DNA of 64,000 bases from Bog-113 sp963752695. GTDB taxonomy: Bacteria > Acidobacteriota > Terriglobia > Bryobacterales > Bryobacteraceae. Every line of letters begins with the position of its first letter. Within the stretch, counting starts at the first letter, position 1. The stretch is from NCBI GenBank assembly GCA_963752695.1, contig CAVVZB010000002.1, positions 372,001-436,000 of the forward strand, read 5' to 3'. A program made the translations under genes and the position numbers. The notes under the pieces are model-generated. The model searched no databases. It was given only the letters and a program-made list of their open reading frames with translations, and was not told the DNA's origin. Shown here in pieces: positions 63,246 through 64,000 of this stretch.

Positions 63246-64000
63246 ATGCCCGGTTTGTCTCAGCGGCCGCTTCCGCTTCACTTAGAATGTAAACACGTGA
63301 GTGCCGGTTCCGCATTGACCTCCGATCCTTTTTCGCCGGATTTCTACTCCGTAGCGCTAGCTTCCTCCGGCGTAGGCGCCGTTTTATTCGAACCTGAATC
63401 CGCGCACGTGACGCTGTCTCCCTCGGCTGCCTCCCTTCTCAGCGTCTCCCTTCCAGCCGAGACCAACGCTTGCCTGCCTCTGCCGGAGTTCCTGGCTCGA
63501 ATTCACCCCGACGATCGCGATCAGGTAAAGTCCGCGCTTCAAGCTGCCGCTAATTTCGCCGTGCGCTTCCGTGCTCTCGATGCACCTTCGAACGCTTGTT
63601 TCCAACTCAAAGGCCGTCCCGACAGGACAACCATCGCCGCTCTGCTTTCCGATATCTCCGAAACCGTCGCCGCCGAGAATGAACTCGCCGAGCAGAATCG
63701 CCTCGCCGCCCTACGGGTCTCCATCGCCTCCACGCTGACCCGCAGCGATACGCTCGCTTCCATCCTGCAGTTGTGCACCGAGCATCTGGTCCATCACCTC
63801 CAGATGGCGTTCGCCCGCATCTGGACCCTCGATAGCTCAGGCACAATCCTCGAACTGCAAGCCAGTGCCGGCATGTACACGCACCTCGACGGCCCCCACA
63901 GCCGCGTCCCCGTCGGTCAATTCAAAATCGGCTGGATTGCCGAAGCTCGCCAACCGCACCTGTCAAACGCAGTCACCACTGACCCCCGCGTCGGCGATCA
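63246..64000 (+). CDS. PAS/GAF-domain sensor protein (3' end outside window)
   Basis: Read by hand from the ATG at 63246 (a GTG at 63297 is an alternative; neither has a good SD). It has a PAS-like region to about residue 135, then a coiled-coil connector ENELAEQNRLAALRVSIAS, then a GAF domain beginning near 160 (LASILQLCTEHLVHHLQMAF). The latter continues with ILELQASAGMY and GQFKIGWIAEARQPHLSNAV. There is no stop before the window end. The output domain (histidine kinase or GGDEF) is not visible. The direction is divergent from the VIT1 gene. Confidence 0.75.
   Translation, partial: MPGLSQRPLPLHLECKHVSAGSALTSDPFSPDFYSVALASSGVGAVLFEPESAHVTLSPSAASLLSVSLPAETNACLPLPEFLARIHPDDRDQVKSALQAAANFAVRFRALDAPSNACFQLKGRPDRTTIAALLSDISETVAAENELAEQNRLAALRVSIASTLTRSDTLASILQLCTEHLVHHLQMAFARIWTLDSSGTILELQASAGMYTHLDGPHSRVPVGQFKIGWIAEARQPHLSNAVTTDPRVGD

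Overview
The window looks like chromosomal DNA of an acidobacterium, most likely of the Bryobacterales/Solibacter type. This is inferred from gene families, not from a marker gene. The signs are a Ser/Thr kinase fused to TPRs, many CRTAC1/ASPIC-UnbV proteins, the MoxR-DUF58-BatA-DUF4159-DUF4175 cluster, a GH43/CE7/CE1 polysaccharide set and a bactofilin. G+C is high, coding is dense and there are many ATGA-type overlaps. I see no phage, plasmid, insertion sequence or CRISPR array.

Layout. 1-4060 (minus): a kdp potassium-pump operon read as kdpE, a 27-residue membrane peptide, kdpF, kdpA, kdpB; kdpB runs off the left edge. Two 22-bp direct repeats lie between kdpE and the pump genes. 4122-4211: tRNA-Ser(GGA). 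4243-10956 (minus): a cytochrome c maturation operon ccmE-F-H-(zinc ribbon)-(secreted protein)-A-B-C-D, with a Cys-type CcmE and a Cys-rich CcmH. 11027-15732: a zinc metallopeptidase, a small secreted protein broken by a frameshift, a TPR kinase and an rRNA pseudouridine synthase. 15707-20219 (minus): secreted carbohydrate esterases CE1 and CE7 and a GH43 arabinanase-like enzyme. 20738-23704 (plus): a Reg_prop/Y_Y_Y/GGDEF sensor.

23752-37357 (minus) is one long operon: DUF4159, VWA/GATase-like protein, a caspase-fold protein without a cysteine nucleophile, a TPR metallopeptidase, MoxR ATPase, DUF58, BatA-like VWA and DUF4175 (split by a frame change). 37476-43802 (plus) is a divergent four-gene operon: a tiny heptad-repeat coiled coil, a TPR/FG-GAP lipoprotein, a CRTAC1 protein and an UnbU/RnfD-like membrane protein. 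This is the best candidate for an undescribed system in the window.

43845-51573 holds housekeeping genes: xthA, an ABC exporter, a sugar isomerase-like protein, ggt, rlmB, aroB and ubiE/menE-type methyltransferase. 51611-56313 holds secreted beta-propeller proteins, a multicopper oxidase and a decayed FG-GAP gene. 56372-64000 holds a DUF2103-like protein, an isocitrate dehydrogenase-type enzyme, gapA, tRNA-Asp(GTC), a coiled-coil protein, metK, a methyltransferase-like protein, a bactofilin, a VIT1-family transporter and the start of a GAF sensor cut by the right edge.
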